DNA of 16,736 nucleotides from Streptomyces sp. WM6386 (GCF_000972385.1 NZ_JXTE01000120.1:1-16736); one strand, 5' to 3'. Positions 6,666 to 14,650 are shown, numbered from the stretch's first letter. The notes: a model not told the origin generated them from the sequence alone. A program made the numbers and translations.

Positions 6666-9004
6666 CGGTCGAGGTCCTTGAGCGTCACGGACGCACCGGG
6701 CTTCAGTGCCACGGTCCGGGAGGTCCCGGCGTACGCGACCGTCGTGGTGCGGCCGCCGATGCTGCGGATGCGTGCCTCGGTCGGTTTCCCATCCCTCCAC
6801 CGTAGATCGACGACGAAACCGCCGCGCGCACCGGCCCCGGTGAGGGAGCCGGAGGCGGCCCACGCGTCCGGGAGGGCCGGGAGGAGTTCGAGGTGGCCCG
6901 GGCGCGAGTACAGCAGCATCTCGATCATCGCGGCCGGGGTGCCGAAGTTGCCGTCGATCTGGAAGATGCCCCGGCCCTGTTCCACCTCGTAGATGTCGAA
7001 GAGGTTGAAGGCGGTGCCGTTGCTGCCGTCGGTCGAGGGACGCAGGTTGGTGACGACCAGTTGGTAGGCGTTGTCCGCGTTCTTGAGCCGGGCCCAGCAC
7101 AGGCTCCGCCAGGCGTTCGCCCAGCCGAAGCTCTCCATTCCGCGCGCGGTGAGCAGGGCGGTGGCGCCTTCCACGAGGGCGGCGGGAGTGGAGCCGTCGG
7201 GTCGGATGCGGTCGCCGGGGAAGAGGCCGACGAGCGGGGACAGGTGCCGGTGGGTGGTCTCGCCGAGGTTGTCGGGGGACATCCACTCCTCCAGCCAGCC
7301 CGTGGTCGGGCTGACCTGCGGCAGATACAGCCGTTCACGGAGGCCGGCGACCCTGTCGGCGAAGCCGGTGTCCTTCTTCAACTCCGCGGCCGCGACGCAG
7401 TAGTTGCCGAAGAGCGTCCGGACGAGTTCCTGGGCGTAGGTGATGCCCTTGGCGTCGAGCGGCCCGTGCTCGGGCGACCAGTCGCTGTCCGCGACGAGCA
7501 CCTCCTCGGAGGTGCCCGGGAGGGTGATGGTGAGCAGTCGGGCCTCCCAGAACTCGCAGGCGCCCTTGAGCAGCGGGTAGATCTTCTCCAGATGGGAGCG
7601 GCGCGCGGTGAACTCGTAGTGCTCCCAGAGGGAGTTGCACAGCCAGGCGTTGCCTGCCGGATGCCACCACCAGCCCATCCCGCCATGGATGTTGGTGGAG
7701 ATGGCGACGGTCCAGCCGGCGATCTTTCCGGTCGAGTTGCGGTAGCGGTTGCGCGGGTCGTTGAAGCGGGTCCGGGTCAGTTCGGTCCAGGACGGGAGTT
7801 GGTCGACGCAGTAGTCGGTGAACGCGTCGAAGCACTCGGACAGTCCGGCCCGGTCGGCCATCCAGTAGTTCATCTGGAGGTTGATGTCGGTGTGGTAGTC
7901 GCCCATCCAGTCCGGGTCGTTGCCGTCGAGCCACAGCCCCTGGAGGTTGAGGGGCAGGCCGGCGCGTGAGCCAGCGATCATCAGATACCGGCCGAACTGC
8001 AGGTACTGGGCCTCCAGTTCGGGATCGGGCACGCCGTCCCGGGCGCGCGCCCTGATCCGTTCCCAGGTGTCGAGGGAGCGCTGCTCCTCGGATGATGTGC
8101 CGAGGGCGACGTCGAGCTGCCCGAACAGGGCACGGTGGTCGGCGACATGGGTGCGCAGCAGGGTGTCCGCCGTATGGCGGGTGGCGGCCCGGACCTTGGT
8201 GCGGGCCAGCTGCTCGGGGTGGAGGGACGGGTCCCGGTAGTGGGTGGCGGCGTCGGGTGCGTAGTTGGTGCCACCGCTGAGCACCACGGTGAGGTCCTTG
8301 CAGCGGGCGAAGGAGATGCCCGAGCCGCCGACGGTGACCGTGCCACCGGTGCCGTACGCCGTCACGGCGGCACCGTAGCGCAGGCCGTTGGCGAAGGCGG
8401 CCCCGAAGGACACCGAGCTCCCCTCGCTGTGCGTCCCCTCCAGCGCCACCGCGCCGGAGTACCGGCCGCCTCCGCTCTGGGAGAAGTGCAGGACGATCAC
8501 GTCGTCGGGCCGGCTGGCGAAGATCTGCCGCCGGTACGTCACTCCGGAGCGGACGTACGACGTGGTGATCACGCCTCGGGCGAGGTCGAGGGTGCGGCGG
8601 TAGCCGGAGACGGCGGACAGGTCGTGGTCGGGGATGTCGACGGCGAGCCGGGCGAGCAGGGTGAAGGAGCCGAAGTCCTCCCGGCCGTACGGGAATTGGC
8701 CGTCCGCGTCGAGCGTGTCGTTGAGGCCGCCGGTCCACATCGTGGCGTCGGTGACGAGAAGGAGTTCGCGGCCGGGGTCGTTGCTCGCGAGGGCGCCGAG
8801 ACGGCCGTTGCCGATGGGCAGACCCTGTTCGATCATCGAGTGCTCGTCGGCGGGGGCCTGCCACCGGAGCCGGTGGCGGGCGTCGGCGTCGAGGGCGGGC
8901 GAGTCGGCGGGTCTCCGCGGTGCCGCGGTCGCCGTGAACGGAGGCAGGGCGGCGAGCGCGGCGGTCAGCGCGAGGACGCCGCGTCTGGAGGGGGCGGGGG
9001 TCAT
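6662..9004 (-). CDS. GH95 alpha-L-fucosidase / alpha-L-galactosidase, Tat-exported
   Basis: At 780 residues this is full length for glycoside hydrolase family 95, inverting enzymes that remove alpha-1,2-linked L-fucose or the closely similar L-galactose. A twin-arginine signal (SRRGVLAL, 6-13) and AAP near 27-29 indicate Tat export. The N-terminal beta-domain has the family motif LPIGNGRLGA (62-71). In the (alpha/alpha)6 domain are DINLQMNYW (373-381), NIHGGMGWWWHPAGNAWL, SPEHGP, GWLEEW (569-574; E573 matches the general acid by pattern) and QIDGNFGTPAA (D684). In the Bifidobacterium enzyme AfcA the water-activating pair is N-x-N; here it reads D373-I-N375. ATG has AGGAG just upstream and lies 20 bp after the GH27 gene. 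Operon position between GH27 and an SGNH esterase supports work on a branched glycan. Family is certain; fucose versus L-galactose preference cannot be read from the sequence. Confidence 0.93.
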   Translation of the reverse strand: MTPAPSRRGVLALTAALAALPPFTATAAPRRPADSPALDADARHRLRWQAPADEHSMIEQGLPIGNGRLGALASNDPGRELLLVTDATMWTGGLNDTLDADGQFPYGREDFGSFTLLARLAVDIPDHDLSAVSGYRRTLDLARGVITTSYVRSGVTYRRQIFASRPDDVIVLHFSQSGGGRYSGAVALEGTHSEGSSVSFGAAFANGLRYGAAVTAYGTGGTVTVGGSGISFARCKDLTVVLSGGTNYAPDAATHYRDPSLHPEQLARTKVRAATRHTADTLLRTHVADHRALFGQLDVALGTSSEEQRSLDTWERIRARARDGVPDPELEAQYLQFGRYLMIAGSRAGLPLNLQGLWLDGNDPDWMGDYHTDINLQMNYWMADRAGLSECFDAFTDYCVDQLPSWTELTRTRFNDPRNRYRNSTGKIAGWTVAISTNIHGGMGWWWHPAGNAWLCNSLWEHYEFTARRSHLEKIYPLLKGACEFWEARLLTITLPGTSEEVLVADSDWSPEHGPLDAKGITYAQELVRTLFGNYCVAAAELKKDTGFADRVAGLRERLYLPQVSPTTGWLEEWMSPDNLGETTHRHLSPLVGLFPGDRIRPDGSTPAALVEGATALLTARGMESFGWANAWRSLCWARLKNADNAYQLVVTNLRPSTDGSNGTAFNLFDIYEVEQGRGIFQIDGNFGTPAAMIEMLLYSRPGHLELLPALPDAWAASGSLTGAGARGGFVVDLRWRDGKPTEARIRSIGGRTTTVAYAGTSRTVALKPGASVTLKDLDR

Positions 9005-9024
9005 GGCGGCTCCTGGAGGCTCGG

Positions 9025-10818
9025 TCAGGACTTCGGGATGTCGATCCGGTCGATGTCCGGTGCGTAGCCGGTACCGCTGTCGAACGTGATCGTGTTGGCG
9101 CCGGCCTTGAGCGTCACGGGCACGTACACGCTGGACACAGTCCCCCAGTCGCCGGTGGCGGGGAGCTTGTGGCGGGTGGCGCCGCCGCCGTTCGCCGAGA
9201 CGTCCACCGAGCGGGCGTCGCCGCTGATGTACGAGACCTTGATCTGGTAGGTGCCCGCCCGGGCGACGACGACGTCGTTGAAGGTGAGCTTGCCACCGAG
9301 GTACAAGTTGCCGACCTTCTTTCCGTCGGAGCAGGCGGAGCAGTCGGCGACGGAGGCGTTGCCGCCGAGGGTGTTCGTGGCGGACTCGGCCTCGATGCCC
9401 GTCCAGGTGAGCTGGTCTCCGCGCGGGGTGACGGTGAACAGGCGGGAGCCGTGGGCCGGCAGGGCCTGGGTGATCCTGTTCTTGTAGGTGCCGAGGTTCT
9501 CGTGGTTCCAGAGGTCCCGGACCGTCGCCTTTCCGGTGAGACCGAGGGTCGTCCAGTCGGCCGTCACGGCGGCGGGGGCGTCGGCGAGGTTGAACAGGGC
9601 GACGGTGTAGGTGCCGTCGGGGTTCTTCGCGGCCCACACCTGCTGGGGGTCGGACGGAGTGACCGGGTGCGCGGGCGGGGCGGCGCCCTGGTTGAGGGCG
9701 ATGACCTCGCGGTTGGTCAGCAGGGACAGGCCGTAGGAGTCGAGGCGGGTGAGGTCGTCGCCGGTGTAGAGGGGCGACTTGGCGATGGCCCACAGGGTGG
9801 CGTAGCTCTGCCGTTCCGCCTTGGTGAGACCGTCCATCTCGCCGTTGCCGACGTCGAGGGAGTCGAGGTCGTTCCAGCCGCCAGGACCGGCGTGCCGGGT
9901 CCAGGCGGGGGTGTCGTCCCAGCGGTCGTCGACGGAGTTCTCCCAGCTGACGAGGGTGTTGCAATAGCACTCGACGTCGGTGTCGAGGCGCCAGCCCTGG
10001 GAGTACTTCTTCCAGTCCTCGGCGTGGCCGATGTCGAGGGACCAGGAGAGTTCGAGGTGGATCGGGCGGCCGGTGGCGGCGATCGCCTTGTGCCACGCGG
10101 CCACGTCGGCAACGTTGTCGTACTGGTCGCCGCTCTTGCCGGAGCCGGGGCCCACGCCGTCGAGTTTGAGGAAGTCGTAGCCCCAGTCGGCGATCAACCG
10201 GGCCTGGGAGTCGATGTACTTCGCGGTGCAGGGGCGGGAGAAGTCGAGTTTGTAGGAGCTGTCCCAGCCGTTGGTGGTGCGCAGGTCGCCGTGGACGATG
10301 TCGGCGGTGGTGCAGCCGCCGGCGTTCCAGACCGGCGTCCTTCCCTCGCCGTAGGCCCCCTTCTCCAGGCCGGCCGGCAGGTAGATACCGGCCTTGAGGC
10401 CCTTGGCGTGGATGCGGTCGGCGACGGCCTTCATACCGCTGGGGAAGCGGACCGGGTCGGCCTTCTGGCGCCCGTACTGGTCGAACCCGGATTTCCAGGT
10501 CTTGTCCATCCACCAGCCGGCGTCGATGTTGACGTACTCGTAGCCGAACTTCTTGAGCTTGGCGGCCATCGCGTCGCTCTGCTTGAGGACGTTGGCCTCG
10601 GTGAGGTAGCTGTAGTCGCCGTCCGGGTTGAGACCGGGGTACTTGGACGACTGCATGCTCCAGCTGGACCAGCCCATGTAGGGCTTGGCGGCGAGGGCCG
10701 GAGCGGCGGTCTCGGCGCCGGCCGTCGGTGCGACGGTGACGGCACCGGCGGCGAGGGCCAGGACCACGAGGGCTCTGAGGGTGCGTGCGGGCATGACGGA
10801 GTACGAGGATGACCGCAT
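9025..10818 (-). CDS. GH27 alpha-galactosidase-type glycosidase with C-terminal carbohydrate-binding module
   Basis: The 597-residue precursor has a Sec-type signal (about 1-36), then a GH27 (beta/alpha)8 domain (about 46-385). Visible are PYMGWSSW, VNIDAGWW (D99), the nucleophile D220 in DFLKLDG, the probable acid/base D281 in WRLDTD, and PGGWNDLDSLDVGNG. A beta-domain (about 390-465) and a CBM35/CBM6-like module (about 473-595, starting TGIEAESATN and ending DIDRIDIPKS) follow. GH27 enzymes are retaining and mostly release terminal alpha-galactose; some actinobacterial members act on beta-L-arabinopyranosides, an alternative here. AGGAGG lies 8 bases before the ATG (9 codons before another Met), which fixes the start. 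It follows the ROK gene by 26 bp and precedes GH95 by 20 bp, so the three are likely one transcript. The binding module suggests a polymer or glycoprotein substrate rather than free oligosaccharide. Confidence 0.93.
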   Translation of the reverse strand: MRSSSYSVMPARTLRALVVLALAAGAVTVAPTAGAETAAPALAAKPYMGWSSWSMQSSKYPGLNPDGDYSYLTEANVLKQSDAMAAKLKKFGYEYVNIDAGWWMDKTWKSGFDQYGRQKADPVRFPSGMKAVADRIHAKGLKAGIYLPAGLEKGAYGEGRTPVWNAGGCTTADIVHGDLRTTNGWDSSYKLDFSRPCTAKYIDSQARLIADWGYDFLKLDGVGPGSGKSGDQYDNVADVAAWHKAIAATGRPIHLELSWSLDIGHAEDWKKYSQGWRLDTDVECYCNTLVSWENSVDDRWDDTPAWTRHAGPGGWNDLDSLDVGNGEMDGLTKAERQSYATLWAIAKSPLYTGDDLTRLDSYGLSLLTNREVIALNQGAAPPAHPVTPSDPQQVWAAKNPDGTYTVALFNLADAPAAVTADWTTLGLTGKATVRDLWNHENLGTYKNRITQALPAHGSRLFTVTPRGDQLTWTGIEAESATNTLGGNASVADCSACSDGKKVGNLYLGGKLTFNDVVVARAGTYQIKVSYISGDARSVDVSANGGGATRHKLPATGDWGTVSSVYVPVTLKAGANTITFDSGTGYAPDIDRIDIPKS

Positions 10819-10844
10819 GGGCCGTACCTCCTGGGTCGTGGGAG

Positions 10845-12011
10845 TTATATGTCGGCTCGGACGAATGACTGGATCGCGGTGGCGGCGGCCCCGCGGGCCC
10901 ACTCCTCGAAGGGCAGCGGGCGGGTCCGGACGTCGCACTGTGCGGCGGAGCCGAAGGCGGCCGCGACGAACGCGTCGCGGATCTGTTCGGCGAACAGGTC
11001 GTAGGCGGCGAGCCCCTCGCCGGAGATGATCACGCGTTCGGGGCCGAGGAGGTTGGCGACGGTGGCGATGCCGCGGCCGATCGCCTCGCCGGCCCGCGCG
11101 TACACCTCGCGGGCTCCGGCGACGCCTCGGCGGGCCAGGGTCAACGCCTCGGCCGCGTCGGCGAGTTCGACGCCGGTGATCTCCCGGATCCGGCGGACGA
11201 TCGCGGCCTCTCCCGCGATCGCCTCCACGCAACCGCGGTTGCCGCAGTGGCACAGCGGGCCGTTCGGATCGACGGTCACATGGCCGATCTCACCGGCCAC
11301 GCCGTGGGCCCCGGCGACCACCCGGCCGTGCACGACGAGGCCGCAGCCGATGCCCGCGCCGACGGTCACCACGGCGAAGTCGGAAAGGCCCGCGCCGGCG
11401 CCGAACCACTGCTCGGCGACGGTCAGGGCGCGCACGTCGTTGTCGACGGTGACCGGCAACCCGGTGGTCAGGGCGGCGAGTTCGGCGAGGGGTACGTCGC
11501 GCCAGTCGAGGAACGGCGAGTAGCGGACGGTGCCCTCGGCCCGGTCCACGTCTCCGGAGACGGCGACGCCGAGGCCCAGTACCGGGACGCCGTCCGCCTC
11601 GGTCAGCAGGTCCTGGACCAGGTCCGCGATGGACGCCAGCACCGCCTTGGCCGCACGGTCGGGCAGCGGCACATGGCGGGCGACGCGGATGCGGCAGCAC
11701 AGGTCGGTGAGGACGCCGATGATCTCGTCGCCGGTCACCTTGACGCCGATGAACAGGGCACGCCCGCCGTCGACCCGCACCAGGCTCGCGGGCCGTCCGA
11801 GTGCGGGGCGGGCCTCGTCGTCCGCGCCCTCCACCAGGTAGCCGGCCTCGATGAGGGGACGGACCGCCTTGGTGACGGCGGCCGCGGACAGACCCACCCG
11901 ACGGGCCACCTCCAGCCGGGCGAGCGGGCCTTGGGACAGGACGGTGGTGAACACCTGCGAGGCGGCGGGGGTGTTCACGGGGAAGGTCTCGGCGCGGGAG
12001 ATCGGGCGCAT
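10845..12011 (-). CDS. ROK-family transcriptional repressor
   Basis: The 388-residue product has a winged HTH at about 15-65 (ARLEVARRVGLSAAAVTKAVRPLIEAGYL), then a ROK sugar-kinase-fold domain. Marks of the latter are VDNDVRALTVAE (189-200), GAGIGCGLV (218-226), GEIGH (240-244, H244) and the zinc site CHCGNRGCVE (254-263; C254, C256, C261). Such proteins bind a sugar or sugar phosphate and release DNA. I chose ATG 12011 over a TTG at 12047 because that TTG is part of a good -35 box. From 12011 the -10 box is 7 bases upstream, implying a leaderless mRNA, as is common in actinobacteria; no Shine-Dalgarno is seen. It heads the GH27-GH95-SGNH cluster with a 26-bp gap, so it is probably the local, sugar-responsive repressor of these genes and of itself. 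Confidence 0.92.
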   Translation of the reverse strand: MRPISRAETFPVNTPAASQVFTTVLSQGPLARLEVARRVGLSAAAVTKAVRPLIEAGYLVEGADDEARPALGRPASLVRVDGGRALFIGVKVTGDEIIGVLTDLCCRIRVARHVPLPDRAAKAVLASIADLVQDLLTEADGVPVLGLGVAVSGDVDRAEGTVRYSPFLDWRDVPLAELAALTTGLPVTVDNDVRALTVAEQWFGAGAGLSDFAVVTVGAGIGCGLVVHGRVVAGAHGVAGEIGHVTVDPNGPLCHCGNRGCVEAIAGEAAIVRRIREITGVELADAAEALTLARRGVAGAREVYARAGEAIGRGIATVANLLGPERVIISGEGLAAYDLFAEQIRDAFVAAAFGSAAQCDVRTRPLPFEEWARGAAATAIQSFVRADI

Positions 12012-12018
12012 GGCCGGG

Positions 12019-12047
12019 AACCTAGAGGGGTTCTTTTCCGTCGTCAA
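12019..12047 (-). promoter_or_regulatory. Promoter of the ROK operon, leaderless
   Basis: On the minus strand TTGACG (12047-12042) and TAGGTT (12024-12019) are separated by exactly 17 bases, close to the sigma-70/HrdB consensus of Streptomyces. The usual start point, about 7 bases after the -10 box, coincides with the A of the ROK ATG at 12011. This arrangement supports both a leaderless transcript and the chosen start codon. Confidence 0.7.
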
Positions 12048-12055
12048 TAAAAGAA
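12031..12055. promoter_or_regulatory. Inverted repeat TTCTTTT-N11-AAAAGAA, candidate ROK operator
   Basis: Arms at 12031-12037 and 12049-12055 are perfectly complementary. The element is A/T-rich in a very GC-rich sequence, covers the -35 box of the ROK promoter, and has the TTTT-N11-AAAA outline of NagC/Mlc operators bound by other ROK proteins. Binding here would block RNA polymerase, giving autorepression. It could also affect the divergent gene at 12107. Operator function is inferred from position and family. Confidence 0.6.
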
Positions 12056-12083
12056 GCAGGATTCGTCTGTGACCGGGCTGTCA

Positions 12084-12100
12084 GTGCCGGGCGGCACAAT
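12084..12100 (+). promoter_or_regulatory. -10 region of the 12107 gene with overlapping GTGCCG-GG-CGGCAC palindrome
   Basis: CACAAT (12095-12100) ends 6 bases before the ATG at 12107, so transcription probably starts on the start codon, and no Shine-Dalgarno is present. A perfect inverted repeat GTGCCG/CGGCAC (12084-12097, 2-base centre) overlaps this box and could be an operator. No convincing -35 box is seen at 17-18 bases, so promoter strength or activator dependence is uncertain. Confidence 0.4.
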
Positions 12101-12106
12101 CGCCCC

Positions 12107-12847
12107 ATGACGACGATCAATTGGGCCGAGCTGACCCACGCCTACGGCAGCGCGGACGACATCCCGGGACTCTTCGCGCAGCTCGGCGGCCCGGACGACG
12201 GCAAGGTGTGGAACGACCTGTGGTCCGCGCTGTGCCATCAGGGCTCGGTGTACGAGGCGAGCTGGGCGGCGATGCCGGTCCTCGCGGACATCGCGCTGGG
12301 CCGGGCGCCCGGCGAGCCGCTCCAGGCGGTGCTGATGGCCGGGCTGATCACGACGGACCCGGACTCCGCCCGCCGCGAGCGCTGTGCCCGCGAGATCGAG
12401 GAACTGCTCGGCGTCGCACGCGGACTGTTCGCCGCCGGGGATCTGGAGACGGGCGACTTCGTCTATCTCCAGATGGCCGTCCTGGCCCTGGAGGACGCCG
12501 GAGTGTGGGCCTCGGCGCTGGAGGGGGTGCTCAACGAGGAGTACGAGCTGGAGTGCCCCGCGTGCGAGGACGGACTCTTCGTCGCCTTCGGTTCGTACGG
12601 CCACTTCTCCGTGGCGGGCGACTACGTGACCGGCCCGGGCGCGGAGGACGAGGAGGGCCGGGCGCGGCTCGTGCCCGCGGCCCCGGAGCGGTTCGAGGGG
12701 ATCGCCGCACGTCTGTACCGGGAGGCGGTGGACGCGGGCCGGGACGAGGTCGCGCTCGCCCTGACGTATGTCTTCGGCAGGGCCCACTGCCCCTCCTGCG
12801 ACGCCGGGTTCGGTGTGTCCGACGAGGTGGAGAGACAGTGGGTCTGA
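12107..12847 (+). CDS. Uncharacterised alpha-helical protein with two CxxC pairs
   Basis: The 246-residue product is acidic and lacks signal or membrane segments, so it is cytosolic. The N-terminal part (NWAELTHAYGSADDIP, then LWSALCHQGSVYEASWAAMPVLADIAL) resembles a widespread actinobacterial family of HEAT-like helical hypothetical proteins. Two pairs, C150-P-A-C153 and C228-P-S-C231, each followed by an acidic residue and a glycine, could form one zinc ribbon bridging the C-terminal half. ATG at 12107 has no Shine-Dalgarno and appears leaderless. It diverges from the ROK gene (95-bp gap) and converges on the M4 protease gene (20-bp gap). There is no evidence that it belongs to the sugar cluster. 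I do not recognise a function; a protein-binding or immunity-like role is conceivable but unsupported. Confidence 0.85.
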   Translation: MTTINWAELTHAYGSADDIPGLFAQLGGPDDGKVWNDLWSALCHQGSVYEASWAAMPVLADIALGRAPGEPLQAVLMAGLITTDPDSARRERCAREIEELLGVARGLFAAGDLETGDFVYLQMAVLALEDAGVWASALEGVLNEEYELECPACEDGLFVAFGSYGHFSVAGDYVTGPGAEDEEGRARLVPAAPERFEGIAARLYREAVDAGRDEVALALTYVFGRAHCPSCDAGFGVSDEVERQWV

Positions 12848-12871
12848 CAGTGCGGTGTGCCGTGCCGTCAG
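12844..12871. terminator. Stem-loop between convergent genes, likely terminator
   Basis: Arms CTGACAGTGCGG (12844-12855) and CCGTGCCGTCAG (12860-12871) form a 12-pair stem with one A-C mismatch, two G-U pairs and a TGTG loop in the plus-strand transcript. The stem contains both stop codons: TGA 12845-12847 of the plus gene and the reverse-strand stop 12868-12870 of the M4 protease. It is weaker in the minus-strand RNA, where the wobbles become mismatches. No T-run follows. Confidence 0.5.
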
Positions 12872-14625
12872 TGCCGGGCGGCCGGGGTGTTGGCCGCGGT
12901 CACGTTGACGGCGGCCCAGGACCGGTTCACCGCCTTGTACTCGGTGCTGCCCGCCCCGTAGAGGTCCTTCGCCGCCTTCAGGGTCGCCGTGCGGGCGTCG
13001 TGGAAGTCGGTGGTGGAGACCATGTAGCGGGTCAGGGCGCGGTAGTAGACCGCCGTGGCCTTGGTACGTCCGATGCCCTTCGCGGGCAGGCCGTCGACGG
13101 TCGGCGAGTCGTAGGTGACGCTGCCGATCTTCTTGCGGCCGCTGCCCTCGGCGAGCAGGTAGTACGCGTGCGACGAGACGCCGGAGCCGGCGTGGACCTC
13201 GGCGTCGTAGACGGCCGGTGACCAGTAGTCGATGGCGCCTTCGAGCACGTCGAGCGAGGGCTTGTCGAGGCGGCGCAGGAACTTCTGGTCCAGGCCGAGC
13301 TTCTCGCCGAGCAGGTAGTTCGGCGGGTTCTTCGGGTTGTTGGCGCTGAACTCGACGTTGGAGCCGAAGATGTCGGCCAGCGACTCGTTGAGGGAGCCCG
13401 CCTCGCCGTACTGGTTGCCGTCCGCGTCCACGCGGGTGGGCTCCAGACGGGCGGTGGCGTCCACGACTCCGTGGGTGAGCTCGTGGCCGGTGACGTCGAG
13501 GACGACGAGCGGCTTCTTGAACATGTCGCCGTCACCGTCGCCGTACAGCATGCAGCCGCAGGCCGGGTCCCAGAACGCGTTGGCCACCTTGTTGCCGAAG
13601 TGGACCATCGCCTTGGCGCCCTTGGAGTTGTTGGCGATGCCCTTGCGGCCGAAGGTCTTCTTGTAGAAGTCCAGGGTCTTGGTGATGCCGTACTGGGCGT
13701 CGACGGCGGCGCTGGCACGGTTGGAGACGGTGCCGTTGCCCCACTTGTTGGTGGTGCTGGTGAACTTCTTGCCGCGGGCGAAGTTCTCCAGTTCCCGGCC
13801 CTGCGCGTCCCGGGTCTCGGTCCCCCAGCGGTTGGGGTCCTTGAGGAGGTAGCTGCGGCCGGCCGTCTTGGTGGTGGTCAGCGTGACCTTGCCGGCGAAG
13901 AGGGAGTTGCCGGTGCCCGAGGCGGTCGCCGCGAGGGCGTCGGTCTGCGGGGCGGTGCCGGTGGCCGGGTCCAGCTTCTCGCCGCGTTCGCGCAGGGTGG
14001 CGATGAGCTGGGGCGAGAGGAACTCGTCGCTGTCCGGCGTGTTGCTGCGCACCTTGCCGGTGACGGCGTCGACGACGACCGTGCGGGAGCCGCCCGCCTC
14101 GGCGGTGGCACTGCCGGTGACCCGCACCTGGTAGGCGAGGGCCGAGGCACCGTCACGGGCGTCGAGGACGAGTTCCGCCGGGCCGGCGTCCCCCTTGGCG
14201 ACTGCGGCGGCACGCTCCTGGGCCTGCTGGGCCGTCAGCCGGGCGCGCGCGGCCCTGGGCTGGACAGCATGGTCGGCCGCGCGGGTGACGCCCGTGTAGG
14301 CCAGCTGCTCGGTGAGGTGGACGACGAGATCGCCGCCGAGGACCGGCATGCCGCGATGGGCCCGGACGAACCGGACGTGCCGGGCGCCCTCCGGGTCGAT
14401 CAGCACATCCTGGGCCCGGAGTTCGTCGCCCGGGGCGACCCCGGTGGCCGAGGTGTGGGCGAACGCGGCGGCGCGGGCCGCATCGACGACGGACGTGGCG
14501 GTGACGGCCGGGGACTTCCCCGGCTGCCCCGTGGACGGGTCGGCGATGGCCGTGCCCGCGAGCCCCGTGGCGGCCGTCGTCACCGCGACGGCGACGGCCA
14601 GGCTGCGTATATGGGGTCTACGCAC
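12868..14625 (-). CDS. Secreted M4-family (thermolysin-like) zinc metalloprotease precursor
   Basis: The 585-residue prepro-protein has a Sec signal (about 1-28, ending TAIA-DP), an FTP/PepSY-type propeptide (about 40-230) that normally acts as chaperone and inhibitor, and a mature M4 domain (about 240-575). The zinc site is HELTH (381-385, with E382 catalytic), and the third ligand is E414 in SLNESLADIFG. VHAGSGVSSHAYYLL contains the transition-state histidine H478 (thermolysin H231). All catalytic residues are present, so the enzyme should be active after autoprocessing. Length is normal for Streptomyces neutral proteases, with no extra C-terminal domain. The start is GTG at 14625, beginning a typical n-region MRRPHIRS, with AAGGA 10 bases upstream. 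It is divergent from the DD-peptidase gene and probably monocistronic. Confidence 0.95.
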   Translation of the reverse strand: MRRPHIRSLAVAVAVTTAATGLAGTAIADPSTGQPGKSPAVTATSVVDAARAAAFAHTSATGVAPGDELRAQDVLIDPEGARHVRFVRAHRGMPVLGGDLVVHLTEQLAYTGVTRAADHAVQPRAARARLTAQQAQERAAAVAKGDAGPAELVLDARDGASALAYQVRVTGSATAEAGGSRTVVVDAVTGKVRSNTPDSDEFLSPQLIATLRERGEKLDPATGTAPQTDALAATASGTGNSLFAGKVTLTTTKTAGRSYLLKDPNRWGTETRDAQGRELENFARGKKFTSTTNKWGNGTVSNRASAAVDAQYGITKTLDFYKKTFGRKGIANNSKGAKAMVHFGNKVANAFWDPACGCMLYGDGDGDMFKKPLVVLDVTGHELTHGVVDATARLEPTRVDADGNQYGEAGSLNESLADIFGSNVEFSANNPKNPPNYLLGEKLGLDQKFLRRLDKPSLDVLEGAIDYWSPAVYDAEVHAGSGVSSHAYYLLAEGSGRKKIGSVTYDSPTVDGLPAKGIGRTKATAVYYRALTRYMVSTTDFHDARTATLKAAKDLYGAGSTEYKAVNRSWAAVNVTAANTPAARH

Positions 14626-14636
14626 TATTGAGGGTT

Positions 14637-14650
14637 CCTTCGTGCGAAGG
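14637..14650 (-). repeat. Palindrome CCTTCG-TG-CGAAGG covering the M4 gene ribosome-binding site
   Basis: The arms are perfect. In the minus-strand mRNA the second arm contributes to GAAGGA, the ribosome-binding site of the GTG start at 14625. A CCTTC-GCAC-GAAGG hairpin could therefore mask that site. Five pairs make a weak switch, and an operator role in DNA is an equal possibility. Confidence 0.45.

Noticed and set aside
9169..10812. Plus-strand open frame opposite GH27
   Set aside because: Val/Gly-rich shadow composition without motifs; the minus strand encodes an intact GH27 enzyme with signal peptide and ribosome-binding site.
12012..12047. Longer ROK protein starting at TTG 12047
   Set aside because: The TTG is part of the -35 hexamer, has no ribosome-binding site, and adds residues not needed by the HTH domain.
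12080..12882. 16-base direct repeat GTCAGTGCCGGGCGGC at 12080-12095 and 12867-12882
   Set aside because: One copy is the coding end of the M4 gene and the other lies before the 12107 gene; no flanking mobile-element features. Probably chance or trivial in high-GC DNA.
13471..14631. Plus-strand open frame opposite the M4 protease
   Set aside because: Low-complexity Gly/Val/Glu translation; antisense of a gene with complete catalytic motifs.
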